Shown: piece by piece, positions 55,145 to 63,384 of the stretch
Numbering within the stretch: position 1 is the stretch's first letter
Layout: each line of letters begins with the position of its first letter
Notes under the pieces: model-generated
Databases searched by the model: none
What the model saw: the letters and a program-made list of their open reading frames with translations, nothing else
Told to the model about the DNA's origin: nothing
DNA from: Zobellia alginiliquefaciens
Lineage (GTDB): Bacteria; Bacteroidota; Bacteroidia; Flavobacteriales; Flavobacteriaceae
Reading direction: 5' to 3'
Assembly: GCF_029323795.1 (NCBI RefSeq)
Contig: NZ_CP119758.1
Location: 1,736,001 to 1,800,000 of the forward strand
Length of the DNA: 64,000 nucleotides
Made by a program: the position numbers and the translations under genes

Positions 55145-56134
55145 ATGTACCCACTTAGAAGAAACCGCAGACTAAGAACAAACGAATCTATCCGAAGTTT
55201 AGTGCGCGAAACCATATTATCACCCAAGGATTTTCTGGTGCCGCTCTTTGTAACCGAAGGCAAGGACATTAAGGAAGAGATTCCGTCAATGCCGGATTAC
55301 TACAGGTTAAGTTTAGACCATTTAGAGGCTGAAGTTAAAGAGCTTTGGAAAATGGGCTTACATGCCGTACTTCTTTTTGTAAAAGTACCGGACAACTTAA
55401 AAGATAATAAGGGTACCGAAGCATTAAACGAAGACGGGCTTATGCAACGTGCCATTAAAACCGTGAAGAACGCTTGCCCTGGCATGTTGGTTATGACCGA
55501 TGTTGCTATGGATCCCTATTCATCTTACGGTCACGACGGAATTATCGAAAACGGGCAAATCCTTAACGATGAAACTTCTGAGTTTTTAGCAGAAATGAGC
55601 GTATCTCATGCTTTGGCAGGTGCGGATATCGTTGCTCCAAGCGATATGATGGATGGCCGCATTCTTACCATTCGTGAAGCGTTGGAAGACGAAGGTTTGA
55701 TCCATACGGGAATTATGAGTTACAGCGCTAAATATGCAAGTGCTTTTTACGGTCCGTTTAGAGACGCTTTAGATTCTGCTCCTGTGGATATCAAAAACGT
55801 ACCTAAAGACAAGAAAACGTATCAAATGGATTATGCCAACCGTTTTGAAGCACTTAAGGAAACTGAAATGGATGTGGATGAAGGTGCTGATATTGTAATG
55901 GTAAAACCCGGGCTTTGTTATCTAGACATTGTACGTGAAATTCGTAATGAGGTTGATGTTCCCGTGGCAGTTTACCAAGTAAGTGGTGAATATACCATGG
56001 TAAAGGCCGCTGCCGAAAAAGGCTGGCTGGACCATGACGCGGTAATGATAGAACAACTTACTGCTATAAAAAGAGCCGGAGCCAATATCATTGCTAGTTA
56101 TTTTGCTAAAGATGCCGTTAAATTATTGGGCTAA
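55145..56134 (+). CDS. hemB: Porphobilinogen synthase (delta-aminolevulinate dehydratase)
   Basis: ATG at 55145 (MYPLRRNRRLRTNESIRSLV) is the family start. The 329-residue protein has the active-site Lys regions SYSAKYASAFYGPFRDA and MVKPGLCYLDIV, and DVAMDPYSSYGHDGI in place of the cysteine-rich zinc site, indicating the magnesium-type enzyme. Condenses two 5-aminolevulinate into porphobilinogen. Divergent from the helicase and separate from the hemA operon. Confidence 0.97.
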   Translation: MYPLRRNRRLRTNESIRSLVRETILSPKDFLVPLFVTEGKDIKEEIPSMPDYYRLSLDHLEAEVKELWKMGLHAVLLFVKVPDNLKDNKGTEALNEDGLMQRAIKTVKNACPGMLVMTDVAMDPYSSYGHDGIIENGQILNDETSEFLAEMSVSHALAGADIVAPSDMMDGRILTIREALEDEGLIHTGIMSYSAKYASAFYGPFRDALDSAPVDIKNVPKDKKTYQMDYANRFEALKETEMDVDEGADIVMVKPGLCYLDIVREIRNEVDVPVAVYQVSGEYTMVKAAAEKGWLDHDAVMIEQLTAIKRAGANIIASYFAKDAVKLLG

Positions 56135-56152
56135 TAAAACTTCTAAAAATCA

Positions 56153-57487
56153 TTGTTGAGAGTAATTCAGCTTTTATTCTTTATTTTAACCATTCAGTTC
56201 GCGCTTGCACAGGAAGGCACTTCTATACCTTTAAACATTGGGCTGAACGATGCATTGGTTTATGGAAATCCCGCTGAAGTTGGACTAGATTCAGCATACA
56301 TCAACACGAATGTTGAAAAAATAATAACAAATGGTATAAAAAAGAATGCTTTTCCTGGAGCCCAGATATTAGTGGCTAAAAACGGGAAGATAATCTTTCA
56401 CAAAGCCTACGGCTATCATACGTATGATAGTATACAACCGGTAGCATTAGATGACATCTATGATTTGGCCTCGGTAACTAAAATTACTGCTGCCCTACCA
56501 GCCATTATGAAATTGGTTGATGAAGGGAAGCTTGATTTAGATGCTCCTTTTAGTACGTATTGGACACGCTGGAAAAGAATAAAAGACAAGCAAAATATTA
56601 CATTACGTGAAATTCTAGCGCATCAAGCGAGACTTAAGCCATATATCGTTTTCCTGAATGAAGTTTTCAGGAAAAACGGTAAGATAAAGAAGCGATTTGT
56701 TAGAACTTCCTCCAATAGAAGGTTTAAAAACCAAGCCTACGATGGACTTTACGTAAAAAATAGGTTCAACAAAAAAATGTATCGCCTTATTGACCGGTCA
56801 GATGTATCCGGAGAAAAGAAATATTCATATTCCGGACTCGCATTCTTAATTTTTCCAGAACTCGTTGAACAGTTGACCGGAGATTCTTTTGAGTATTATC
56901 TAGAGAAAAATTTCTATTTACCCTTGAATGCGCCCACTATGGGATTTAAGCCGAAACCTAAGGGGTTTTCCAATGCTATTGTTCCCACCGAAAACGATAC
57001 GCTCTTTCGTCACACCTTAACGCAAAGCTGGGTGCACGATGAGAATGCCGCTTTATTAGGTGGTATATCCGGCAATGCAGGACTTTTTGCCTCTGCTACA
57101 GATTTAGCAAAACTTATGCAAATGTATATGCAATACGGTGTGTATGATGGTAAGCGTTACTTTACAGAGGCTACGGTCAAAGAATTTACACGGGTACAAT
57201 TTCCTGAAAATGATAATCGCAGAGGTCTTGGTTTTGACAAACCGCTTTTGGGAAATAATAAAAAGCCTTTATCCAAATCCTATCCCGCACCGGAAGTAGG
57301 TACAGATAGTTTTGGTCATAGTGGTTTTACGGGCACCTTTGTTTGGGCCGACCCAGAAAACCAAATGGTTTATATTTTTCTGTCCAATCGGGTGAACCCC
57401 ACAAGAGAAAACAGAAATCTATACCACCTGAATATTAGGCCTGCAATACAGCAAATTTTTTATAAAGCCACATTACCAAGTAAATAA
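56153..57487 (+). CDS. Serine beta-lactamase-like/penicillin-binding hydrolase (TTG start)
   Basis: The frame begins with TTG at 56153 or 56156; no ATG precedes the signal peptide (LLFFILTIQFALAQ). The 444-residue class C-like enzyme has SxxK (LASVTKIT, Ser about 109), Tyr-Ser-Gly in KYSYSGLAF for the YxN position, and HSG in FGHSGFTGTF. Secreted hydrolase of the beta-lactamase/DD-peptidase family, substrate unknown. Follows hemB by 18 bp. Confidence 0.86.
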   Translation: MLRVIQLLFFILTIQFALAQEGTSIPLNIGLNDALVYGNPAEVGLDSAYINTNVEKIITNGIKKNAFPGAQILVAKNGKIIFHKAYGYHTYDSIQPVALDDIYDLASVTKITAALPAIMKLVDEGKLDLDAPFSTYWTRWKRIKDKQNITLREILAHQARLKPYIVFLNEVFRKNGKIKKRFVRTSSNRRFKNQAYDGLYVKNRFNKKMYRLIDRSDVSGEKKYSYSGLAFLIFPELVEQLTGDSFEYYLEKNFYLPLNAPTMGFKPKPKGFSNAIVPTENDTLFRHTLTQSWVHDENAALLGGISGNAGLFASATDLAKLMQMYMQYGVYDGKRYFTEATVKEFTRVQFPENDNRRGLGFDKPLLGNNKKPLSKSYPAPEVGTDSFGHSGFTGTFVWADPENQMVYIFLSNRVNPTRENRNLYHLNIRPAIQQIFYKATLPSK

Positions 57488-57539
57488 GACCAAGACATTA
57501 TACTTTAATTTGGTATCTTCGTTTTACTAAAATTCTTTC

Positions 57540-58643
57540 ATGGGCTTATTAATTTTTTACGCTTTAGTATCCATTTTCGTTTCTTTTCTCTGCTCTATTT
57601 TAGAAGCAGTACTGCTAAGTATCAACCCTACTTTTGTAAATGTAAAAAAGAAAGAAGGCAAGACCTATGCGGTTACACTAGAGGAATTAAAAAAGGATGT
57701 AGATAAACCCTTAATCGCTATTTTAACGCTGAATACTATTGCCCATACCGTAGGTGCCATCCTGGTAGGGGTTCAGGCCAAAGTGGCTTATGCGGAACTA
57801 TACGGCAGTTCTACACGTAGCATCTTTGGAGTTACTTTTACCGAGGATTTAATGGTAGGTGCAGTCTCTACCATTATGACCATTCTTATTTTGGTTGCTT
57901 CGGAAATCATTCCAAAAACAATTGGTGCCACCTATTGGAGACAACTTGCCAATTTCACGGCTAAAGCTCTGAATATTATGGTCATTGCACTTAAATATAC
58001 CGGACTTCTATGGCTATTGCAGCTCTTCACAAAACTAGTGGGAGGAAAAGGGCATCACGGTAGTGTGCTTAGTAGAGAAGATTTCACTGCAATGACGGAT
58101 ATGGCCCGTGAAGAAGGTGTTTTTGAAAAATCAGAATCTACCATTATTAAAAATCTTTTGCGTTTTGACCAAGTTTTGGTAAAAGATGTAATGACCCCAA
58201 GGGCGGTGATGAAAATTGCTTCGGGAAATAAAACCATAGCCGAATTTTTTGAGGCCAACCCTAAAATGCGCTTTTCACGAATTCCTGTTTATGGCGATAA
58301 AATAGACCATATAAATGGTTTTGTCCTGAAAGATAATATCCTTGAGGAAATGGTGAACAACAATGGGAACACACCACTTTCAGAAATTAAACGTGATATT
58401 TTAATTACCGAAAGGGACACACCCATCCCAAAACTTTTTGACACGCTAATTGCCAAAAGAGAGCATATTGCCCTAGTGGTAGATGAATACGGCTCTGTGA
58501 GCGGCCTGGTTACCATGGAGGACGTTATAGAAACGCTTTTAGGGCTGGAAATAATGGACGAGAGCGACAATGTTGCAGACTTGCAAGAACTAGCTCGTAA
58601 AAACTGGAATACACGCGCAAAACGCTCTGGAATACTCGATTAA
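57540..58643 (+). CDS. CNNM (DUF21)/CBS-domain membrane protein
   Basis: The 367-residue protein has a DUF21 membrane domain (LIFYALVSIFVSFLCSILEA and three further helices, about 1-180) followed by two CBS domains (LVKDVMTPRAVMKI; HIALVVDEYGSVSGLVTMEDVIETLLG). The CorC-like C-terminus is absent. The family exports or senses Mg2+ or similar ions, or has been called haemolysin-like. A near -7 box (TATCTTCG) lies at 57514. The alkyltransferase gene starts 21 bp later. Confidence 0.93.
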   Translation: MGLLIFYALVSIFVSFLCSILEAVLLSINPTFVNVKKKEGKTYAVTLEELKKDVDKPLIAILTLNTIAHTVGAILVGVQAKVAYAELYGSSTRSIFGVTFTEDLMVGAVSTIMTILILVASEIIPKTIGATYWRQLANFTAKALNIMVIALKYTGLLWLLQLFTKLVGGKGHHGSVLSREDFTAMTDMAREEGVFEKSESTIIKNLLRFDQVLVKDVMTPRAVMKIASGNKTIAEFFEANPKMRFSRIPVYGDKIDHINGFVLKDNILEEMVNNNGNTPLSEIKRDILITERDTPIPKLFDTLIAKREHIALVVDEYGSVSGLVTMEDVIETLLGLEIMDESDNVADLQELARKNWNTRAKRSGILD

Positions 58644-58664
58644 TAGTAGTACAAAACAACCGCT

Positions 58665-59138
58665 ATGGAAATTGCTTTTATCCATACTCCCCTTGGGGTT
58701 GCCAAACTTGAAGGCGACGACTTAGGCTTGTCATCTATTACTGTATCCGATAAGGAGCAAACCATTTCTACCCACATTCCAAATGCTCTAAAAGATGCCA
58801 CGGATCAACTAGAACAATATTTTAATGGCACACGGAATAATTTCAATATTAATTTAAACCCCCAGGGAACCGATTTTCAAAAACGGGTATGGAAAGCATT
58901 GGAAGAAATACCATTTGGCAAAACCGTCTCCTATTTAGACCTTTCCAAAACTTTGGGCGACGTAAAAGCCATACGTGCGGTTGCGGCCGCAAATGGTAAA
59001 AACCCACTATGGATCGTAGTTCCGTGTCACCGAGTTATTGGCAGCGATGGTTCTTTAACCGGTTATGCTGGTGGCCTACACCGTAAAAAGTGGCTTTTAG
59101 ATCACGAAAGCCCTGTAAAACAACAATCTCTTTTCTAG
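58665..59138 (+). CDS. ogt: Methylated-DNA-protein cysteine methyltransferase
   Basis: The 157-residue protein has the active-site PCHR with Cys121 (VVPCHRVIGSDGSLTGYAGG), the family helix-turn-helix (FGKTVSYLDLSKTLGDVKA) and the N-terminal fold. Removes alkyl groups from O6-guanine by transferring them to its own Cys. Likely cotranscribed with the CNNM/CBS gene. Confidence 0.95.
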   Translation: MEIAFIHTPLGVAKLEGDDLGLSSITVSDKEQTISTHIPNALKDATDQLEQYFNGTRNNFNINLNPQGTDFQKRVWKALEEIPFGKTVSYLDLSKTLGDVKAIRAVAAANGKNPLWIVVPCHRVIGSDGSLTGYAGGLHRKKWLLDHESPVKQQSLF

Positions 59139-59508
59139 TTCTAGCAGACTGGTTGGTCTGTTACTTAATAATTCCGTTCTACAATCAACACTAAATCACC
59201 TTTCATCTGTACATGATTGCATTTCATGGCATAAGTAAATTCGGTGGGTTCTCGTTGTACAACCTTGTACCGACCATATGGTTTGTTTTCGGTTTTTACT
59301 CTTTATTAACCTCAAAATTTACAACAACATCTTGACCGCTATTTTAATCATTTAAAGGCCCACTCTAACCGATGTATAACACATTTTGGAATTAAATTCG
59401 GTATTTCAATCACCCTAAATAAAAGCATTACAGCGATGAAACTAAAATTGAAAGCTTCGTGTTAAAGATTTTTCTTATTTTACTTTTTCTATTTTCAACA
59501 TAAATCAT
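59139..59508. other. Intergenic region without a supported gene
   Basis: About 370 bp. A small imperfect hairpin (cagac / gtctg at 59145..59160) follows the ogt stop but lacks a T run. A palindromic gttgtacaac occurs near 59257. No coding frame recognised. Confidence 0.45.
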
Positions 59509-60222
59509 ATGCTACAGAAAATAAATCTTGAATATATTCTCTTTTTAGATATCGAAACCGTACCAGAAGAACCCAGTTTTGAAGCTCTTAACGATGAGAA
59601 AAAAGAGCTGTGGGAGCAGAAGTCCAGATACCAACGTAAAGACGAATTTACCGCTGAAGAATTTTATGAACGGGCGGGAATCTGGGCAGAATTTGGTAAG
59701 ATAGTTTGTATTTCCGTGGGATACTTTCGGGTAAATGGCGAAACAAAAACCTTTAGAACTACCTCGTTTTATGGAGAGGAAGACAAACTTTTAAAAGAAT
59801 TCAAGAATTTATTGAACGGACATTTCAGTTCTCCCAAACATTTACTTTGTGGTCATAACGCCAAAGAATTCGATTTTCCATATATCGCTCGAAGGATGAT
59901 AATTCACGGAATTGAATTGCCTTATAAACTGAATCTGTTCGGTAAAAAACCATGGGAAATTCCTCATCTGGACACCATGGAACTCTGGAAGTTTGGAGAC
60001 TATAAGAACTTTACGTCCTTAAAACTATTAGCAAATATTTTAGGCATCCCATCACCAAAACAAGATATTGATGGTAGTATGGTGCGCGAAGTTTATTACA
60101 ACGAAAAAGACTTAGATAGAATCGTTACCTATTGCGAGCTTGATGTGGTCACCACAGCGCAAGTATTTTTACGTTTACGTGGTGATGAGTTAGTTGAGGA
60201 TGATAATATTAAAAGCATCTAG
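59509..60222 (+). CDS. PolB-like 3'-5' exonuclease
   Basis: The 237-residue protein has the exonuclease motifs of the PolB-type DnaQ-like family: FLDIETVPE (DxE), GHNAKEFDFPYIARRM and YCELDVVTTAQVFLRL. Predicted stand-alone 3'-5' DNA exonuclease; substrate inferred. It converges with the EEP-family gene, ending 7 bp before its stop. Confidence 0.9.
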   Translation: MLQKINLEYILFLDIETVPEEPSFEALNDEKKELWEQKSRYQRKDEFTAEEFYERAGIWAEFGKIVCISVGYFRVNGETKTFRTTSFYGEEDKLLKEFKNLLNGHFSSPKHLLCGHNAKEFDFPYIARRMIIHGIELPYKLNLFGKKPWEIPHLDTMELWKFGDYKNFTSLKLLANILGIPSPKQDIDGSMVREVYYNEKDLDRIVTYCELDVVTTAQVFLRLRGDELVEDDNIKSI

Positions 60223-60228
60223 AAAAAA

Positions 60229-61203
60229 TCAGGCATTGTATTTCAACTGAATGTACACCGGAAAATGGTCACTATAGCCACCCATATACTTATTACCAAC
60301 ATAAGTGCGAAAAGGTGAGCCCATATACTTTCCTTTAAACTCCGTAAGATAATGTTCATCAAAAATATTGGCATGCGCAAAACTATGGGTTCCTTTTTCA
60401 AAGTTTAGAAAACTGTGAGAAACCATAATTTGGTCAAAAAGCATCCATGCCCTTTTGTAATTGGCACTACCCCGCTCTGGCGTAAGTAATTTTTCCATGG
60501 GGTTGTACAGTGTTTTGCTCTCCATAAGTGACCGAATACTTTCAGACTTTGGCCCATCGTTAAAATCACCCATAATTATATAATTGGGATTGGCTTCGTT
60601 CGCTTCAATTGTTGCCATAAAATCTATTATGGTTTGGGCGGCTAAAAGGCGTTTATGCACGGTTGTAGAATTCCCACTTCTTCGTGAAGGCCAATGATTC
60701 ACGAAAATATGAACCTCTTCGTTATTCAGTTTTCCTTTTACATAAAGAATATCCCTAGTCGTATCTCTTCTACCATCCTCTTCGTATAGTAACAGGGCAA
60801 TGGGCTCAGAATGCAACACTTTAAAATGGTCTTTGTGATATATCAATCCGCAATCAATTCCTCTTTCATCGGGCGAATCGTAATGCACATAACTATATTT
60901 AATGTCCGCCAAAGGTTCTGCTGCAAGAAGATCCTCCATAACCTGCTGGTTCTCAACCTCCGCAACGCCAACAAGAACTGGCGGACTTTGGGTTTCTGAA
61001 TTCCCAATTTCAGATATGGTTTTCGCAAGTTTATACAACTTTTTTTTGTACCTTCTTAAAGACCACTTTTTACGGCCCTTTGGAGTAAAATCATCGTCGA
61101 GAGTTTTAGGGTCATCTATAGTATCAAATAGATTTTCTAGGTTGTAGAAGCTAATTGTGTTTAAATGGCTTCCCTTTTTCTTTCTGAAAAATGAAAAAAT
61201 CAT
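60229..61203 (-). CDS. Endonuclease/exonuclease/phosphatase (EEP) family protein
   Basis: The 324-residue protein has the EEP signatures: TISFYNLENLFDTIDDP, GVAEVENQQVMEDLL, the HWPSRRSGNS His, MGDFNDGPKSES and GYSDHFPVYI with the catalytic His. A DNase or phospholipid/phosphatase role is possible. Lies between convergent (exonuclease) and divergent (hflX) neighbours. Confidence 0.9.
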   Translation of the reverse strand: MIFSFFRKKKGSHLNTISFYNLENLFDTIDDPKTLDDDFTPKGRKKWSLRRYKKKLYKLAKTISEIGNSETQSPPVLVGVAEVENQQVMEDLLAAEPLADIKYSYVHYDSPDERGIDCGLIYHKDHFKVLHSEPIALLLYEEDGRRDTTRDILYVKGKLNNEEVHIFVNHWPSRRSGNSTTVHKRLLAAQTIIDFMATIEANEANPNYIIMGDFNDGPKSESIRSLMESKTLYNPMEKLLTPERGSANYKRAWMLFDQIMVSHSFLNFEKGTHSFAHANIFDEHYLTEFKGKYMGSPFRTYVGNKYMGGYSDHFPVYIQLKYNA

Positions 61204-61256
61204 AAATTTCTCGATTGGGCTCTTAAAATTACGAAAATAGGTCGGTCAGTATTGCT

Positions 61257-61264
61257 TAAATTTG
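61257..61264 (+). promoter_or_regulatory. -7 promoter element of hflX
   Basis: TAAATTTG matches TAnnTTTG and lies 17 bp before the ATG at 61281. Confidence 0.5.
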
Positions 61265-61280
61265 CATTTTTAGTTTAGAT

Positions 61281-62492
61281 ATGTTAGAAAAGAAGACCAT
61301 AGATCACGAAAAGGCCGTTTTAATCGGTATTATTAATCGCGAACAGAGCGAAGAAAAAGTTACCGAGTATCTTGATGAGCTTGAGTTCTTAACCTATACC
61401 GCAGGTGGAGAAGTTGTACAGCGGTTTGTACAACGAATGGACGTTCCCAACCCAAAAACCCTAATAGGTTCAGGTAAGATGGAAGAGGTAGAAGCATTCG
61501 TAAAAAGCAACGATATAGGTTCCGTTATTTTTGATGATGAGCTCTCACCGGCGCAACAGCGAAATATAGAAAAACTTTTGCGCTGTAAAATTGTAGATCG
61601 TACCAGCCTCATCTTGGATATATTTGCGCAGCGTGCACAAACTAGCTATGCACGTACCCAAGTAGAACTGGCGCAGTATGAATATTTACTACCTCGTTTA
61701 ACGGGTCTTTGGACACACCTTGAGCGTCAACGTGGTGGTATCGGAATGCGCGGACCAGGGGAAACCGAAATTGAAACGGATAGACGTATTGTACGTGACC
61801 GTATTTCGTTATTGAAAAAGAAACTCACCAAGATAGACCGCCAAATGGAAACCCAACGTGGTAACCGTGGGGCTTTGGTACGTGTTGCCCTAGTAGGCTA
61901 CACCAATGTGGGAAAGTCTACTTTAATGAACGTTATCAGCAAAAGTGAAGTGTTTGCAGAGAACAAGCTTTTTGCAACGCTTGATACGACCGTTAGGAAA
62001 GTGGTCATAGGCAACTTGCCTTTTCTGTTGAGTGACACGGTAGGGTTTATCCGAAAACTACCTACACAGTTGGTAGAGAGTTTTAAAAGTACTTTGGATG
62101 AAGTTCGTGAAGCAGACTTGTTACTCCACATTGTTGATATTTCACATCCACAATTTGAAGAGCATATTGAATCCGTCAACAAAATTCTTGATGAAATAGA
62201 TAGTGCCGATAAGAATACTATAATGGTATTCAATAAAATTGACCAATATAAGCATGCGGAGATAGACGAGGACGATTTAATAACCGAAAGGAACGAAAGG
62301 CATTTTACCATTGAAGAGTGGAAAAAAACCTGGATGCAGCGAGTTGGAAATAAGGCTTTGTTTATATCTGCCTTAAATAAAGAGAATCTAGATGAGTTTA
62401 GAAAAAGGGTATATGACGAGGTGCGGGATATTCATGTAACCCGTTTTCCGTATAATAACTTTTTATATCCTGAACATTTAGATCAATACTAG
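61281..62492 (+). CDS. hflX: GTPase HflX
   Basis: The 403-residue protein has the HflX N-terminal domain (GSGKMEEVEAFVKS, DDELSPAQQRNIEKLL), the LWTHLERQRGGIGMRGPGE signature, and the GTPase G1 at 206-213 (GYTNVGKS), G3 LLSDTVGF and G4 NKID. HflX rescues or splits stalled ribosomes after stress. The downstream 250 bp contain the first terminator of the tandem modules, which may end its transcript. Confidence 0.96.
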   Translation: MLEKKTIDHEKAVLIGIINREQSEEKVTEYLDELEFLTYTAGGEVVQRFVQRMDVPNPKTLIGSGKMEEVEAFVKSNDIGSVIFDDELSPAQQRNIEKLLRCKIVDRTSLILDIFAQRAQTSYARTQVELAQYEYLLPRLTGLWTHLERQRGGIGMRGPGETEIETDRRIVRDRISLLKKKLTKIDRQMETQRGNRGALVRVALVGYTNVGKSTLMNVISKSEVFAENKLFATLDTTVRKVVIGNLPFLLSDTVGFIRKLPTQLVESFKSTLDEVREADLLLHIVDISHPQFEEHIESVNKILDEIDSADKNTIMVFNKIDQYKHAEIDEDDLITERNERHFTIEEWKKTWMQRVGNKALFISALNKENLDEFRKRVYDEVRDIHVTRFPYNNFLYPEHLDQY

Positions 62493-62541
62493 CACCTATT
62501 TCAGGTTCGCTTACCATTCGTCGGGGATACCGAACAACTTA

Positions 62542-62673
62542 TATTTTTCACAACAGAGTTGAGCCAGTTCACAACAATAATTTAGACAGCTGAGCAAACA
62601 GACGTAAGTTTACAGTGTAATTAAGTAATAGTATTGATCCCAAATCGAATCTTGAACTTAACCGAAACAAGTA
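62542..62673. repeat. Direct repeat copy 1 (132 bp)
   Basis: Matches 62838..62969 with four mismatches in 132 bp; the two copies are 296 bp apart. It contains two TTCACAACA sites at 62547 and 62568, 21 bp apart. A terminator hairpin follows at 62737. Confidence 0.92.
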
Positions 62674-62736
62674 ATGAACCCCAAACCCATTGCTTGACAA
62701 AAAAATAATACCAAATTGACCAAACCTACTTGATAA

Positions 62737-62764
62737 AAAAACCCTCTTAAAAGAGGGTTTTTTT
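62737..62764 (+). terminator. Terminator 1 of the tandem modules
   Basis: The stem accctct / agagggt with flanking A and T runs (about 62737..62764) is a bidirectional terminator. Upstream is caaacctactt, shared with the second terminator. Confidence 0.85.
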
Positions 62765-62837
62765 ATATCTATAGTTTTACCCCATCTGTTTAAAAGCAAG
62801 AAGAACATGCCGTTCATCGAGCACACCTAACAGCTTG

Positions 62838-62969
62838 TATTTTTCACAACAGAGTTGAGCCAGTTCACAACAATAATTTAGACAGCTGAGCAAACAGACG
62901 TAAGTTTACAGTGTAATTAAGTGATAGTAATGACCCCAAATCGAATCTTGAACTTAACCTAAACAAGTA
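62838..62969. repeat. Direct repeat copy 2 (132 bp)
   Basis: Nearly identical to 62542..62673. Contains TTCACAACA at 62843 and 62864, 21 bp apart. Followed by about 70 bp of unshared sequence and the large palindrome. Confidence 0.92.
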
Positions 62970-63039
62970 CGAATCCCAAATCCGGACTTGACCTACGAAA
63001 AGCTTAAAAATTGTGATCCCAAATTGCAATTAAAAGTAT

Positions 63040-63101
63040 AAACAAACCTACTTAACAAAAAAGCCCGTCTAGACGGGCTTTTTTGTTAAGTAGGTTTGTT
63101 T
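63040..63101. terminator. Perfect 62-bp palindrome with terminator core
   Basis: The arms 63040..63070 and 63071..63101 are exact reverse complements with no loop (a 31-bp perfect stem); the centre is gcccgtct/agacgggc with T/A runs. The outer arm carries aaacctacttaac, the same sequence that precedes terminators 1 and 3. It should act in both directions. Confidence 0.9.
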
Positions 63102-63160
63102 TGAAATCTAGTGTACTTTCTGATGTGCATTTCAACCGAGATATGTTCATTTTAACGGAT

Positions 63161-63210
63161 TTCACCACAAAATAAGATAGGTTCACAACAAAAATTTAGC
63201 GTTCACCACG
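63161..63210. repeat. Diverged third set of TTCACAACA-like direct repeats
   Basis: Sites TTCACCACA (63161), TTCACAACA (63182) and TTCACCACG (63202), spaced 21 and 20 bp, followed after the second by an AT-rich tttag as in the first two modules. This module has diverged elsewhere but keeps site spacing and a terminator. Confidence 0.7.
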
Positions 63211-63328
63211 TTCCCGCATACATTCGTCTTGTATTTGAAATTTTAGTGTACGTCCCGAATAAATTACTTAAATAAAGTTTGATTTATTGACTGTACAACC
63301 AAACTTAACGTATCCTACTTAACTAAAA

Positions 63329-63359
63329 AAAACGCCCCGATATAGTATCGGGGCGTTTT
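63329..63359 (-). terminator. Terminator 3, end of the DUF3078 gene
   Basis: A 14-bp stem (63329..63342 with 63346..63359) has a 3-nt loop and on the minus strand a run of eight Ts. It lies 25 bp after the stop of the DUF3078 gene and is preceded (on plus) by tcctacttaac. Confidence 0.9.
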
Positions 63360-63384
63360 CATTATATAATCGTTTTCTTTTCTC

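Noticed and set aside
62569-62826. 85-codon minus-strand frame
   Set aside because: Runs across a repeat and a terminator; no protein character.
62547-63210. LytTR binding sites
   Set aside because: The 21-bp spacing fits, but the 9-bp site does not match the known LytTR consensus, so no regulator is named.
62493-63384. Integron attC array or CRISPR
   Set aside because: No cassette ORFs, no integrase, no short repeat/spacer pattern; terminator cores explain the hairpins.
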